Assembly: GCA_036245805.1 (NCBI GenBank)
Contig: BTRK01000006.1
Span: 50,027,257 to 50,091,256 of the forward strand
Reading direction: 5' to 3'
Length of the DNA: 64,000 nt
From: Pristionchus mayeri
Taxonomy: Eukaryota; Nematoda; Chromadorea; Rhabditida; Neodiplogasteridae
The translations under genes were made by a program, and so were the position numbers. Below are positions 19,713 to 30,986 of the stretch, in pieces (positions within the stretch are counted from its first letter, which is position 1; each line of letters starts with the position of its first letter). Under the pieces are notes generated by a model. That model did not search any database. It saw only the letters and a program-made list of their open reading frames with translations, and was not told the DNA's origin.

Positions 19713-21000
19713 ATGATCCCACTCGTGACTACACTGCTCCTCCTCACTTCAGTTGCCTCCCTCCTATGAGGACGAGGTGAGTTGTAACTAGAATTCGAAA
19801 TTCGGATATTTGTGTAGGAAATTTTCAAGTAGTCCTTGCGGCGCACTGTATACATTGCTAGATTTACATCTTCGGTCCGTACGAGGAAGAGGACACCGTC
19901 GTCTTCCAAGATGTTCTCGATGGGCTTCCGAAGATATGCGGAAGTACCCGATGAGAAGTGCCTTCACTTCTACGGCCGAGCAGGGCAAGGAGTCCTACAT
20001 CGGAAGATGGTACGGTACATTGGGAATATTACTGTAATTTATTAATTATTCAGTATCGATAGTCAGAATCGAAGCATCTGCGACGAAGCTGTGTTCGATG
20101 GCGTAAAGGTAAGGAAAAAAATAGTGATACAGTTAGTTAAACCATGGAAATTTTCAAACTGTTTCAAAAACATCCTCATTATCCTCACTAGAGTTTGCAA
20201 TTGTTGATTCATCAGTCCATCCACTTTTCTTGGTCGGTTTGTGTTCAATGTCCATGAAATTTTCTCCAGAATCCTCCCAATATCGAACTCCACGTATTTG
20301 TATCCTCCATTACGTGCGAAATCTTCGCCTACAGTCTCTCGAACGCCGCTTGCATTTATGAACTGCAATTCTCCTAGTGGAAAGCGTATGTATGGATTGA
20401 AGAGAGCGTACTGACGATTTTTTTATCTCTCATTCCCGAATATTCGATCAAATCTTTTTCAGATGGTCGTTCGAGAAGCCCGAGTGGAACCCAACCTGCT
20501 CCGAGTGAAAATGGGATACAAGTAGGTGCCGGCTTCACAGAACCAAATATACAGAAACATACAATTCACTTATTCCAGGCTGTTCGCCAATCCAATTCTG
20601 CACCAATCGACGGCTTTCTCCAAAAGCATGCCGTTCACTCCAGTTCTAATCTACAATTGTCCCCCGGCCGGCTCCGCTCGTCCCATTTTCGCCACTGTCG
20701 GCTCGCATGATAGAGCCAAAAGTAGATTACGTATTGATTTATGATTATGCAAATGTTGAAATTCAGGGGAGTTGCAATTCATAAAGGCAAGCGGCGTTCG
20801 AGAGACGGTGAGCGAAGACGGCGCGCATAATGGAGGATACAAATACTTGGAGTTCGATATTTGGGAGTATTCTGGAGAAAACTGCATGGACATTCAACAC
20901 AGCGAAAGTGATAATTCGAAGAATCATCCAAATAATTACGGAAACGACAAGGGTCTTTTCCAATTCGTATTGCTGTTGATTCTGAAAAAAATAGTGATAT
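19713..21000 (+). pseudogene. broken copy of the secreted-protein gene at 21867
   Basis: Every exon of the intact neighbour has a counterpart: signal-peptide exon from 19713 (MIPLVTTLLLLTSVAS), exon 2 from 19862 (IYIFGPYEEEDTVVFQDVL), exon 3 ending near 20108 (CDEAVFDGVK), exon 4 from 20463 (REARVEPNLLRVKMGYK), exon 5 from about 20579 (KSMPFTPVLIYNCPPAG...FATVGSHDRAK) and exon 6 from about 20766 (FIKASGVRETVSED...GGYKYLEFDIWEYSG). Against the neighbour, exon 1 has 4 extra bases just before its donor, which brings a TGA in frame. Exon 2 lacks 7 bases after PKICG, causing a second frameshift. It therefore cannot encode the full protein by the same splicing. The exons are otherwise well kept, so the damage is probably recent, or one of the indels is an assembly error. 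Confidence 0.75.
20139..20372 (-). repeat. inverted copy of the pseudogene's last exon
   Basis: The reverse complement of 20215-20372 matches exon 6 at about 20762-20910: MQFINASGVRETVGED and GGYKYVEFDI versus MQFIKASGVRETVSED and GGYKYLEFDI. One T is missing after FDI, shifting the frame. Beyond it, the frame reads an acidic tail (NSSEDNEDVFETV then stop), which may be the original C terminus. The copy sits in the intron between exons 3 and 4 on the opposite strand. Next to it, bases 20115-20180 repeat 20984-21050 in direct orientation, so the rearrangement was more than a simple inversion. Confidence 0.7.
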
Positions 21001-21320
21001 AGTTATTATAATCCATGGAAATTTTCAAACTGTTTCAAAAACATCCTCATCATTATTATCATTAATAACTGATATTCTATTTCTAATTAATGCAGTATGA
21101 TACCGATAAAGAATTTCAATAATACAATTTCAATAATTTCACTATTGCAAAATATACAGGCAAATTGCATGGACAAACGCTATGACGACTGACAAGTGTG
21201 AGCGTTTGCGGAAACGAGAAGTATTTTTTCAATTCCTATTCAAAGAAATAAGAAATTGGAAAAAAGGGCAATCTCATACAACTCACTCTGATTCTGTGAA
21301 AATGTGCTCTCTGGAGCAAA

Positions 21321-21400
21321 CGTCTGACTCTCTTCAGTTTGCACGCTCTCTCGTCTCTCTGACCGGCGAGAGAGCGTGCAAAACTGAAGAGAGTCAGACG
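21321..21400. repeat. short hairpin element with 33-bp arms
   Basis: Arms CGTCTGACTCTCTTCAG... at 21321-21353 and its complement at 21367-21400 are almost perfect, with a short loop containing GACCGG. It lies between the pseudogene and the intact paralogue and belongs to the dispersed CTCTCTCG/CGAGAGAG hairpin family described in the findings. Confidence 0.85.
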
Positions 21401-21866
21401 ATTGCTCGCTCTGTGAGATTCACTAGTGACTGCTCGGCCTCTCTCTCACACACACTCTGGATTGTCCCTGCCATAGATTAGTAAAGATCGTCCGGTGGCA
21501 AATCTCCCAGACAATTTTCTGTATGCAGAGAACAAATGTTGCGATAATTACCGTTTTGTTGAATACAAGCTCTAGACTGATCGAGCAGTGAGAGATTGAG
21601 AGAAATGAGAAACAATTATTCAAATTTCGCTGAAAATGAAATTTTGAATTTCGCAAGAGCATGCAATCCCCATTTCCTGAATCAGCACAGTTTCTCCTCG
21701 GTATAGCTATGCACATATTGCAATACGTCACGAGGAGATATGGAATACCACGCGAGCTTCGTTGTTGCATAGTTTTCGTTTGTAATGTCTTCGAGGGGTT
21801 GGAGCGGGGGTGAATCAGCTTGGAGATGGAGGGGGGAATGCGACACTATCATCCTTTCACCTCACG

Positions 21867-23366
21867 ATGATCCTACTCGTGACTTTGCTGCTCCTCCTCC
21901 TACCATCTGTTGCATTCGCTGAGGACGAAGTGAGCTTATTTATTGTATTCAATTATTCAAATAACTCCTATGAGTGAAACAGTAATCATTCAAGTATTTT
22001 CTTTTAAAAAACCGATCGTTCTGATTAGCATATGTGATGACAATTGTCTAGATCTTGGAAACTAATCAATTGAATGTTTACTTCACTTAGGTGTACAGCT
22101 TCGGTCCGTACGCGGAAGGCGAGACGGTGGTCTTCCAAGACGTTCTCGATGGACTGCCCAAGATATGCGGTCTCAGGAAGAATCACATGAGAGATGTCTT
22201 CAATACAACGGCAAATAAGGGCGAACAATCGTACATTGCAAGGAGGTGCGGCATTCATAGAGCTAGATAATCGCCATTTGCAGGCCGGGTGCGTCGAGTG
22301 GGACTTATATGTACGACGAGGCTGTGATGGACGGCGAAAAGGTTAAACCGCAATTCAATTCGTTATCCGCCAGGTGAAGTAAATTCAAAGATAGTCTTCG
22401 AAAGTCTGCGGTGGATGTGGTTGCATTCAGGGGGTCACCTCGAATCTAACGCCACTAACGGCGTTGATTCGAGGTGACCCCTGTATGCAACCACATCCAC
22501 ATACATTATTGTTCTTCAGGAAATGATTAGAGCCATAAGGCAGCAGCCCTCATTGCTCCAAGTGAAAAAGGGATACAGGTGAAATTAAGTTTCTTTATTT
22601 AAAATATATATATATATATATAATTTTCAGAGTGGCAGTGAACACAATTGAGCAAACCAAGACAATGTTCTCACAAAACAAGGGTTACGTTCCAGTCTTT
22701 GTGTACAAATGTGCAACTGAAGGATCAAGCCAGCCTAACTTTGCCACTATCGGATCTCATGACAGACACAACAGTAAGTAGGGTTCGAACAAGGAAACCA
22801 TGCTCTCTATCTCTCGCCAGTTCACCGGTCTAGATTGTATAGATTGAACATTTCGAATATTTTTAGTAAGAGTGCAATATCAGTACTAAAGTTTCCGAAT
22901 TTCAGAGAAAATTCACTTCATTGATGAGAATTGCAACGAAAGTGAGACCGAGGACATTCTGTCGCACAATAGCGGCTATAATATATTGGATCTCGACATC
23001 TATGAGGTGCTATCTGATGGTTTCATGAAAACGTTTGGAATCTCAGGAAAACTCTGGCATCTCGGCCCATCTCTCCCCATTGAGTTTTCTTATGATGCTC
23101 ATTGCAATGGTGCTTCTCCAGGACGCATGAACAATCAATCAGTGGACAAAATAATGGATATTCACAATTTTGTGTTAACTCGAGTAAATCAGTATCAAGA
23201 ATGTGGATTTTCGTATGTAAATTACCTGTTGCTGTTGCTTCTAACCAAAATAAATCAAAGATTCTACTTTCAAATATATACAACGACTAATTCCAAAATT
23301 TCTGTACATAATAAGCTAGTTGTCAAGAATGAGTCCCTGAAGCGCGCATGTATAGTACTTGGCTGA
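21867..23366 (+). CDS. predicted secreted protein of unknown family
   Basis: Six exons in one frame: 21867-21929, 22091-22245, 22284-22341, 22520-22578, 22631-22773 and 22906-23366 (TGA), giving 312 residues. The first exon is a clear signal peptide (MILLVTLLLLLLPSVAFA, then EDE). The mature part has VYSFGPYAEGETVVFQDVL, a Cys in LPKICGLRKN, KGYVPVFVYKCATEG, FATIGSHDRHN, and KIHFIDENCNESETED. Few cysteines and no repeated module are seen. A leucine-rich stretch (NYLLLLLLTK) lies near residue 258. The last exon is unusually long (461 nt) and could contain an unrecognised intron. The upstream paralogue is broken, so this is the only likely functional copy here. I do not recognise the family; a nematode-restricted secreted protein is a guess. 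Confidence 0.75.
22411..22500. repeat. 90-bp palindrome in an intron
   Basis: GTGGATGTGGTTGCATTCAG and the following AGGTGACC-type stretch are mirrored up to GCAACCACATCCAC at 22500, with one mismatch and one indel. It lies in the intron between exons 3 and 4 of the secreted-protein gene, so the transcript could fold into a strong hairpin. Confidence 0.9.
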
Positions 23367-23373
23367 ACACTAA

Positions 23374-25594
23374 TCATGAGGAGGGTTGTCTCGTAGCGGG
23401 AGAATTGGACGAGTTCGATGCGGGCAAGATGGTTGATCCCTGGGCAGGAGTTGCAACTGAGCCAATGAAAGCCTGTCGCACGATGCGCGAGAGCTCCTTG
23501 CGATAGCTGCAAGAAGTTAGTCAGTCGGATGAGAACTATGTCAGATTTTTATTTGAATTTGTGCAATTTGTTTCGCCTTCTCTGATTTTTTTCTGCGTCA
23601 TTAGCTGAAGCGGTTTTTTAGTTACATCAACAAAATTTTACGGAGCAAATTTTCGTAAAATCGATACTGCACTTACCCTGTGAAGAAGAGTATAATGAGT
23701 GGATCAATGACCGGGAACAGCTCCATGGACATTATGCACACTGTACCGATACCTACAAGTGATATTTCTGCAAAAGCATTATTCAATCTGACTTAAATTT
23801 GACAAAATACTAAAAAACTCCTACCTACAGAAGTAAGGAGCATACCGATGAACAGTGGAGCCAGAACGGTGAAGCAGATGGGAATGTATGATGTGGTGGT
23901 CGGAATGAGCGACTGTAAACTTTATCTCTGCTCAACACATTGCTATTATCCTTGCCTGCCATATCAGTGCTCGTACCAGTTGACGTTGCATTTGACGTGT
24001 CTTTGACTCGAGATGGCCCCTACAAATGATCTTCAAAATGTAACTAAAATCTTCACTGTAGATCGAGAAGCGATCCATCATTCTACACTCTCTCTCGTCG
24101 ATCGACCGGTATTAAAGAGTGTGTAGAATCAAGATAACGCGGTAACTTTCCTCGAACCCTAATCGTCACTCACTTGGTCTTATTCATCTCCTTCAGAATC
24201 TTCACGAGACAGAAGCCGATGACTCCAAGAGTTCCGAAAACAGCGCAAAATGCAGCGCAAAAAATTCCAATCTGTTTCCACTGCCATTTCTTGCTTCCAT
24301 CTTCAGCTCGAATCTATGAAATTATTTTTTATCAATTGTATCATATCTCCGCATACTGCACGATCTCTAGCTTATAGTGCGAAATCAGTCCTAGGCACAT
24401 ACACGTGGCCCGGAATGAAACTAATCACCCAATAGGGTTGCGCTAGAAATCCGGGCTGGTTGCTAGCATTTAGATCGATTCCATGAGTCTCCTGCGAAGT
24501 CAATATTTGAGCAAATGAGTTGCATGTAATTTACCATCATAGTGGGTGCGAATGCCGCTCGAGACTCCTCTGAGGGAGCCCATCCGAAACCAACTGCAGT
24601 GCACATCCATACTGCAAGTATTTCGAAACTATTATTGATTTGAAATGCATCATCATTGTTAGATTCATAATTTTTTTTTCATTTCCAAATATGTATTTAC
24701 AATTGTTTAAAAAAAAAGGTATTGCAACGCAACAATAACGTATTCATCTGAGTAGAGTACATCGGACACAATTGCGATAGTTAGCCAATTTCGCCACGGC
24801 TTCCGTCGAATCCATGCAAGCCAAGGAGGGCTGATGATAATTGAGGGATTACCAACTGGCTTTTTCGAATGTTACAAATACTGTTGAGGCTTCTACTACC
24901 TGCACATTGCAACATAGCGATAGACGAAGTGGAAGGCGAGGATAATGAATGATTGATAGAAGAGGAGTATCCAGCACATTACTGCAAGTTAATACAATAA
25001 ATGCACATTGGAAATGGTGGGTCTTTTATATTTCTTCATTTTCATTTTCTCCAGCCGATTTCCTACGAAGTTATGCAGAATGAAGAGAGTCATTATTTCG
25101 TTTGGAGTATACATAGGAAAAAAAACAACTTACGCCCAAAAGTGCCGATTGAGGATGATTTATCCAACATGCTATAGCCCCAGAATATGTAGCCGAATTC
25201 GGTCATGTGAATTGCCTGAAATTTTCCATAGTAATAAGCAAAACAAAATTTAAAAAAACACACCGGGAATACGAGAAAATGTATAATGGTGATGAGAATG
25301 TCCATAACCGCGAAGGAAAGTAGAATCCAGCGGTAGTGGCCGACCTAAAAAATCGCTTCAAAATTTCGAAATATATTGAAAATTTGAAAAAAAAATTAAA
25401 GGAACAAACATGCTTGAGCTGAGCTGCGAACAGGATGAATATCAGCAGGGAATTCGTAAACAATGAACAAGTCGTCGTCACATTGGAGTAGACCTGATAT
25501 TGAGTAAAAGGTTGGGAAAAAGTTTTTTTAAATTATTGTAATCATTGAAAAAACTCACATGATACACTTGCTCGTTCACCATTCCGCCGTACAT
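23374..25594 (-). CDS. seven-TM chemoreceptor, STR-like
   Basis: G-protein-coupled receptor of the nematode STR superfamily, expected in the membrane of sensory neurons. Clear minus-strand exons: 25559-25594 (MYGGMVNEQVYH), 25410-25493 (TM1), 25264-25344 (VGHYRWILLSFAVMDIL), 25134-25215 (FGYIFWGYSMLD), 24900-24981 (IILAFHFVYRYVAMC, the family's third-TM motif), about 24770-24830, about 24540-24608, about 24405-24491 (QPGFLAQPYWVISF), about 24177-24315 (TM5), about 23830-23915 (TM6), 23677-23767 (ELFPVIDPLIILFFTG), and 23374-23506 (YRKELSRI... to TGA). The first five exons and the last two join in phase. The exon at 24770 could not be joined cleanly to the next, so one middle splice site is wrong or the gene is damaged. 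The order of motifs and the final PxxDPLIxxxxxxxYR support the family. Confidence 0.78.
24080..24131. repeat. short hairpin element
   Basis: ATTCTACACTCTCTCTCG, a loop with TCGATCGACCGG, then AGAGTGTGTAGAAT. Same sequence family as the hairpin at 43573-43647. It lies within an intron of the minus-strand receptor. Confidence 0.85.
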
Positions 25595-28500
25595 TTTCCG
25601 AGATCTCTGCAATATAGGAAGATATGAATTTTCAAAGCATTTCACAAATTTTATTCCAAAAACCCGAGATAATACTACGCGCACACAATTCGGTCGGTTA
25701 GCCTTGCGCATAGGTCGCTGATAAGGGCAGACTGAACGCTGAAATGGCGCGGGGGCGGCAAATCATGCTTTTCTCTGAGAGCTGTACTGTTTTTTCCTTA
25801 TGAGTGTGTGAGAATATGCTATTCAATTGAATAATGTGAAATAGTGTGAAAATCCTCCAAAATGCTGTCTATCTTCTGAAACTACGTTTTGGGGTGTTGA
25901 TGCTGCTTATGATGACCGCACTCCTATATCTCAGAAAGTGCCCGTTGCCACCAGATTAGAACGATGCAAGGAAGATGGATACACTTTTTCTCAGTAAAGC
26001 ACCATTTTACGCTTTCTTGATCGGATTTTCAGTTGTAATTACTGCTTCATTTGCATATCCTTCCCGCTCTGGCCTACCTGCACCGCTTCGCATAGAGGAG
26101 GAGTGGAACACATTCCCTGTGGGATATTGTGCATTTTTTTCTTCATTCTGTCTCTTTTACTCTTGCAAAAGAAATTGCACTCCCCTATACCGTGCGCTGT
26201 GACATCTTCCTTTCAGAATTCTAATTTGATTTCTGCAAAAAAAAGCGCGCCTACCGTATCCAGCATCCAATATAGCCGTAAAACGTAAATATTCAGAGAA
26301 TCGGCACGACTAAATCTAAGGGGCTCGTAATATCACATCATTACCAGCCCTTTTCAGTTGAACGATGTGTTCGAACATGCATGAGCGGAAAAATCGGAAG
26401 ACAACATCATTAAATTTTGGAGAACTGATAAAAAATAATGAGGCTTCTTGGTTACACAGTACTCATGACCCATTAGTACAAGCTAGTAGGCGTCGAATCG
26501 AGCAGACTCTGGGGATGAAGTCGTAAAAATCGTAAAATTAATTATCAGCAGTTTTGGCCATCCAGTTTTGGCATAACAGAAGGCTAAAGTTAAATTACAG
26601 ATTTCATTTTGGGACTCTCTCACCGGGCAACGCAGAGGTCAATTTGTGATATTTTTCACTGTAACCTAGAAAAGAGCTCAAGTGAGAGATACCAAGATGA
26701 AGAACGGAGTGGAGACGCGCAAATTGAAATCTACACAATTAGGCTTTTGGGATCTGTCAGACATACCTTAGGGTGGCCGAAATTGGCGAGAACTACGATT
26801 TCCTTTCATTCCATAGAATGATAATTGTAGCTCTATTATCCAATGGTAGGCGTGATATATGAACTTTTTGCATTATAACAGCGAATCTTTAGACAATAAT
26901 ATGTTTCATACTTTTCACAAATTTACCAAAAGTTGAGGATCGTTTTAACGCTCAGGTATCCTTGAATGGGGACGTGAATAACAAGAGTTTTATGTTGCGG
27001 AGCACTTCTCGAAACGAGATGATCCGCAAAATACGATGGACAGTTTCGTGAAGTGTAGAACTGCCGAGATGAAGGATGCGCTTAAGAAGGGGAAGAGCGG
27101 GAAGACGCGAATTTCAAAGTGGACGACAAGGTTCAGAGCATTTTTTGAAGTTTTAGAGGTTTATAGAAGAGGTTCAGAAAATATTTTGTTGTCAGCGCAA
27201 AACAAAATGAACAAAATGTCTTCTGAAATATATTTCTTTCTCAAAAATATCGATTCATGAGATAACAATTAGCAAAACATCAAGAAATAATAAAATACGA
27301 TTTTCCTTACTTCATTTGCAAAGCACAACATCACTGTGCAAGATACGGACTGAATTTTCCAGGAAATGAACTCTAGGATAATGCTTTGGGGCGTGAAAAT
27401 ATGATATTCAATTAAATCATGCGAAATCGTGTGATGGGTGCCGCAATGCTGGAATATGAGTCGTAAATGTAGTGGCTATCACATGAATAACATACCCAAA
27501 GATAACTTCATTTTGCAAAAAAAGTTAAATAAACTTAAAATAATGAAAATTTTTCCATGTGCTTCCTTCGCCTTGTGTCATGGTGTGGGTTACGATTTAT
27601 CATCGAGCTACAGTATTCATAGATCTCGCATCAGAAGGGACATAATGGAAATACAGCTTTTGGATGAGTACATGATATTCTCACGAGTTCTGGGTGATCA
27701 GAAAAAGAGGTGTTTGAATGACTTTTTTTAGATTGCTCGAACCTTAGGCAAACGGCCTCATATGTTCAATACACTCATCTGTCTGGCCTATTCTCACTCG
27801 CCCCAAGAATCGCACCATTTTACTCTGCGTATGACTCATGTTACTCATGTCACTCATGTGCGTTACGAGGGCTTCAACATCAAATGTGCTCAATTCAAAC
27901 ACTACGACGATGTATGGGAGGTCGGACATTTTCACATCTTTTTAATTGATGGATAATTACCACAAATTGCGCACTATTTCACTGCATGACGTTTGGGAGT
28001 TTCATCGCAGATCCGACCTTTGTTAGATAAATTCTCGAAAAAATAAAAAAAAAGGAGACAAATTACAGAACCTTACGGACACCCCACTATATGAGGAAAT
28101 CATATAATGGGGTGTCCTACGTGTTGAAAAGATTACATTGAATTTTTTTATGTATTATACATTACAAATGCGATTTAAAAGGAACGTACCATTTCAGGCG
28201 AACAGTATTGGTACTTGAACTCTTTAACACTACGTATCTAGACAAAGGGGAAGGAACGCGTTATCACAGAAAGTGAGTTCTGGGCAAAAAATGAAGTGGA
28301 TCATTTTTAGATGATAAATAGGGTTCGGCAGGCACTGCGAAAGTGTCTAAAATATCTGTGCGGACAAGCGTGATTCGAGAGCTCAAATGGGGGTCTAAGG
28401 GGAGCCTCACTCCATAACACGGCGAATCCATAACACTATGTGTAATGCTTGATCTCCATTCCTCTTTCGTTGAGCAGACGTATGCGAAATAGAGAGTGAG

Positions 28501-30986
28501 TGAGGCTCCACATGTGCTTTGAGTTCTAAGGGATGTATGTTGTGCTAGTGAGTTTAGTCAGCAACAGGATCCAGAGGTACACGATTAATTATGAAATAAT
28601 AGTTTTTTCACCCCCCAAACAAAAACCGTGATGTGCAATAGTCTTTTTTCCAAAAATGATCATAGACGAAAAAAGTTCTCCAATCAAAATAGCCGTCATC
28701 AATGTGTGTTGCTCCATAAAGCCATAGCACGTTGGCATTGATTGGTCATATTATCCAATTAATCTATCTTTAGATAATTCGAATCGATTGCAATTCATCA
28801 CTCCTTTTGATATATAACAAGTTTACGTCTCCGGATTGCCCAAGCTGACGGAATATTCAGAGTAGTACAGTTATGAATCACTAACGGATGCTCTGCTGTT
28901 AGTCCATGGACGTCTCGATCTCGTTGTATGTAAATACTCCAGATACATTTCAAATTGTTCTCACTCATTTTCCAAATAAATTGAATATGCGAAAGTGCGT
29001 TCGATTATCAGCAAAAATACGTATGAATTCGTCAGATTTTCCCACGTCTCCAATCAGGATTGCTAAAATTGTTCTCGTCACGTGTGACTGATTGGATGGT
29101 GACTTACGTATTTCGAAGAGGAATGAGATGGTTGCGTCTTGGCATGATCATTCCATTCCTTGTTAGTCGTCGCGAGCGGTCCCTCTCCCTTTTCTCTCTG
29201 ATTTGGATTGATTTCCCCTAATACCCCTCGCTTCCGCCTTCGACTCATCAAGAAAAGAGAATCCCCATCCAAGCCGGAGTGGTCACCGTGTGATGGGTAC
29301 TAAGATGTTTGGTCCTTCAGAATCTAGACTCGATCATCTCGTTGAAAGATTGATCATCGAGTCTGGCGGATTCGAGCAGAGCTGATTCTAGAACACGCAA
29401 GGCTTCGTTTACGACCTATAATGAGATTCTATCTATGCAATGCAATCCAACATCCTCTCGCAAGCACACCGCAAATGACCATCTTGAAATGAGAAGAACG
29501 ACCTTTTCTGACCCCATATCTTGATCTGCGCCCAGAAAGCGATAACAGATAAATATTGTATATTGTATTGTATTGTATGATCTGAAGTGCGATTACCACA
29601 ACTGGGAAGGCTGAACAGTTGTGCGGTCTGATCGAACGCTGAGACCGAGCGCTTTTTCAATTCCATCACACGGTTGAAAATTCCGTCATTCCCGCTGCCA
29701 TCGCTAATATAATCATAGAAAATATAGGTGGCAAATGTCAGGTCATTGTTATGTAACCATGCTCCGCGTTCTTTCCAATATTTTTATAAACTCATTTCTC
29801 CCATACAAAGCGCATTTTGTTATGAGGTAATACATGTGACACGCCCAGGTGTTCCCAAGCATTTACGTCTTCAAAAAGACCTTGTGAGATTATTACCTGT
29901 CACATGTGACCGATAAGTAGATACCTTACGTATGTGCGGAGTGTGATGTGGTAGTGGTCCCATGGCATGATCTGAAGTACGATTCCCAGAACTGGCAAGG
30001 CTGACCAATTGTGAGAATTTCTGAACACACGGATCAGGAGGTGTAAGTACCTGCTCACTAGCAAGCCTTTTCTCTCGTGGACAGGTTGGTAGATATATAA
30101 AATATTGTTGCTAAAGTATGTTGAAAGAGTCCAAAATACCTTCTGGCTCTTTTCATGTAACTTTTCCCATATCCACTCCATTTGTTTTCATAGGAACCTT
30201 TGATGTCAAGTATTTCAAGTTCACTGAAGGAATCGTTGGCAAGTAAAAAATGTATAAAGAAATATTGGTAATTTTTTGCCTCGAAGCCACTATTATGTAT
30301 GGTTATGAGGCAACACCCCTTGAAAACAATCTTAGCTTCGTTCGAATTCCTCTCGTCTTACTATCTCTGGCGAATTCGCCAGACGGCGGTAAATGGTTTG
30401 TTCCCTCTCCGGTCTATCCAACAGCTATACAATTCCTCTTCTTCCTTCGTCTTTGAATGCCCGTTGTCACCCCATTTCTTCCACACATCATCATTCTTAT
30501 AACACAACATCCTTCCATCTGATCCTCTTCCTTATTCTCACTCGTTTCAAGTGATGCTTGTTTTTCTACTTTCGAAAAGTGTACTCTCCTATGCTGTTAT
30601 TGCTTTTGGAAGTGCTTGCAATCAATGAGCAAAATATAGTCCTCATAAATATGTCTAGTTCATACCACATGCGCGTGATCTTATAACTCTGCATTCCTCG
30701 ATTACTAGAATCTAGCAACTAGGAGTGTATGCTACTAATGCGCGTGGCGCATCCAATTACATCTGAGTGAAGAGGGGGAGGGCGACGACGGGCGTCGTCG
30801 GGAGCTCTGATGCCCTCTCTCCACTCTCTCTCAACGTTGTCGCCGTCGGTTCGTTTCCCTTGCTCTATTCACACTCTTCCCTTTCCGAGTAGGAAGAAGA
30901 GGCTGCTAATTTCCCCCAGCACTTCTCGTTCCACAATCATCCTCCTCTTCCCTGAAGTCTCGTGGGTCGTTTCCGTGCCATTTCTG
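25595..30986. other. gene-poor region with degenerate repeats
   Basis: I found no exon chain in about 5.4 kb on either strand. Visible structure: a degenerate relative of the palindrome in the NSE1 intron (26570-26825); a small hairpin at 28075-28119; an inverted pair TAATACATGTGACA / TGTCACATGTGA around 29830-29910; and a direct repeat in which TGATCTGAAGTGCGATT (29579) recurs as TGATCTGAAGTACGATT (29969). Some open frames exist but none shows family similarity or good splice context. Confidence 0.5.
28075..28119. repeat. small hairpin with 16-bp arms
   Basis: GGACACCCCACTATAT ... ATATAATGGGGTGTCC, imperfect by one base, with a short AT-rich loop. It looks like a miniature inverted-repeat remnant. 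Confidence 0.75.

Noticed and set aside
27036..27260. Lys-rich 74-codon frame that might be a gene fragment
   Set aside because: No similarity recognised, no splice partners, and the composition follows the AT-rich background.
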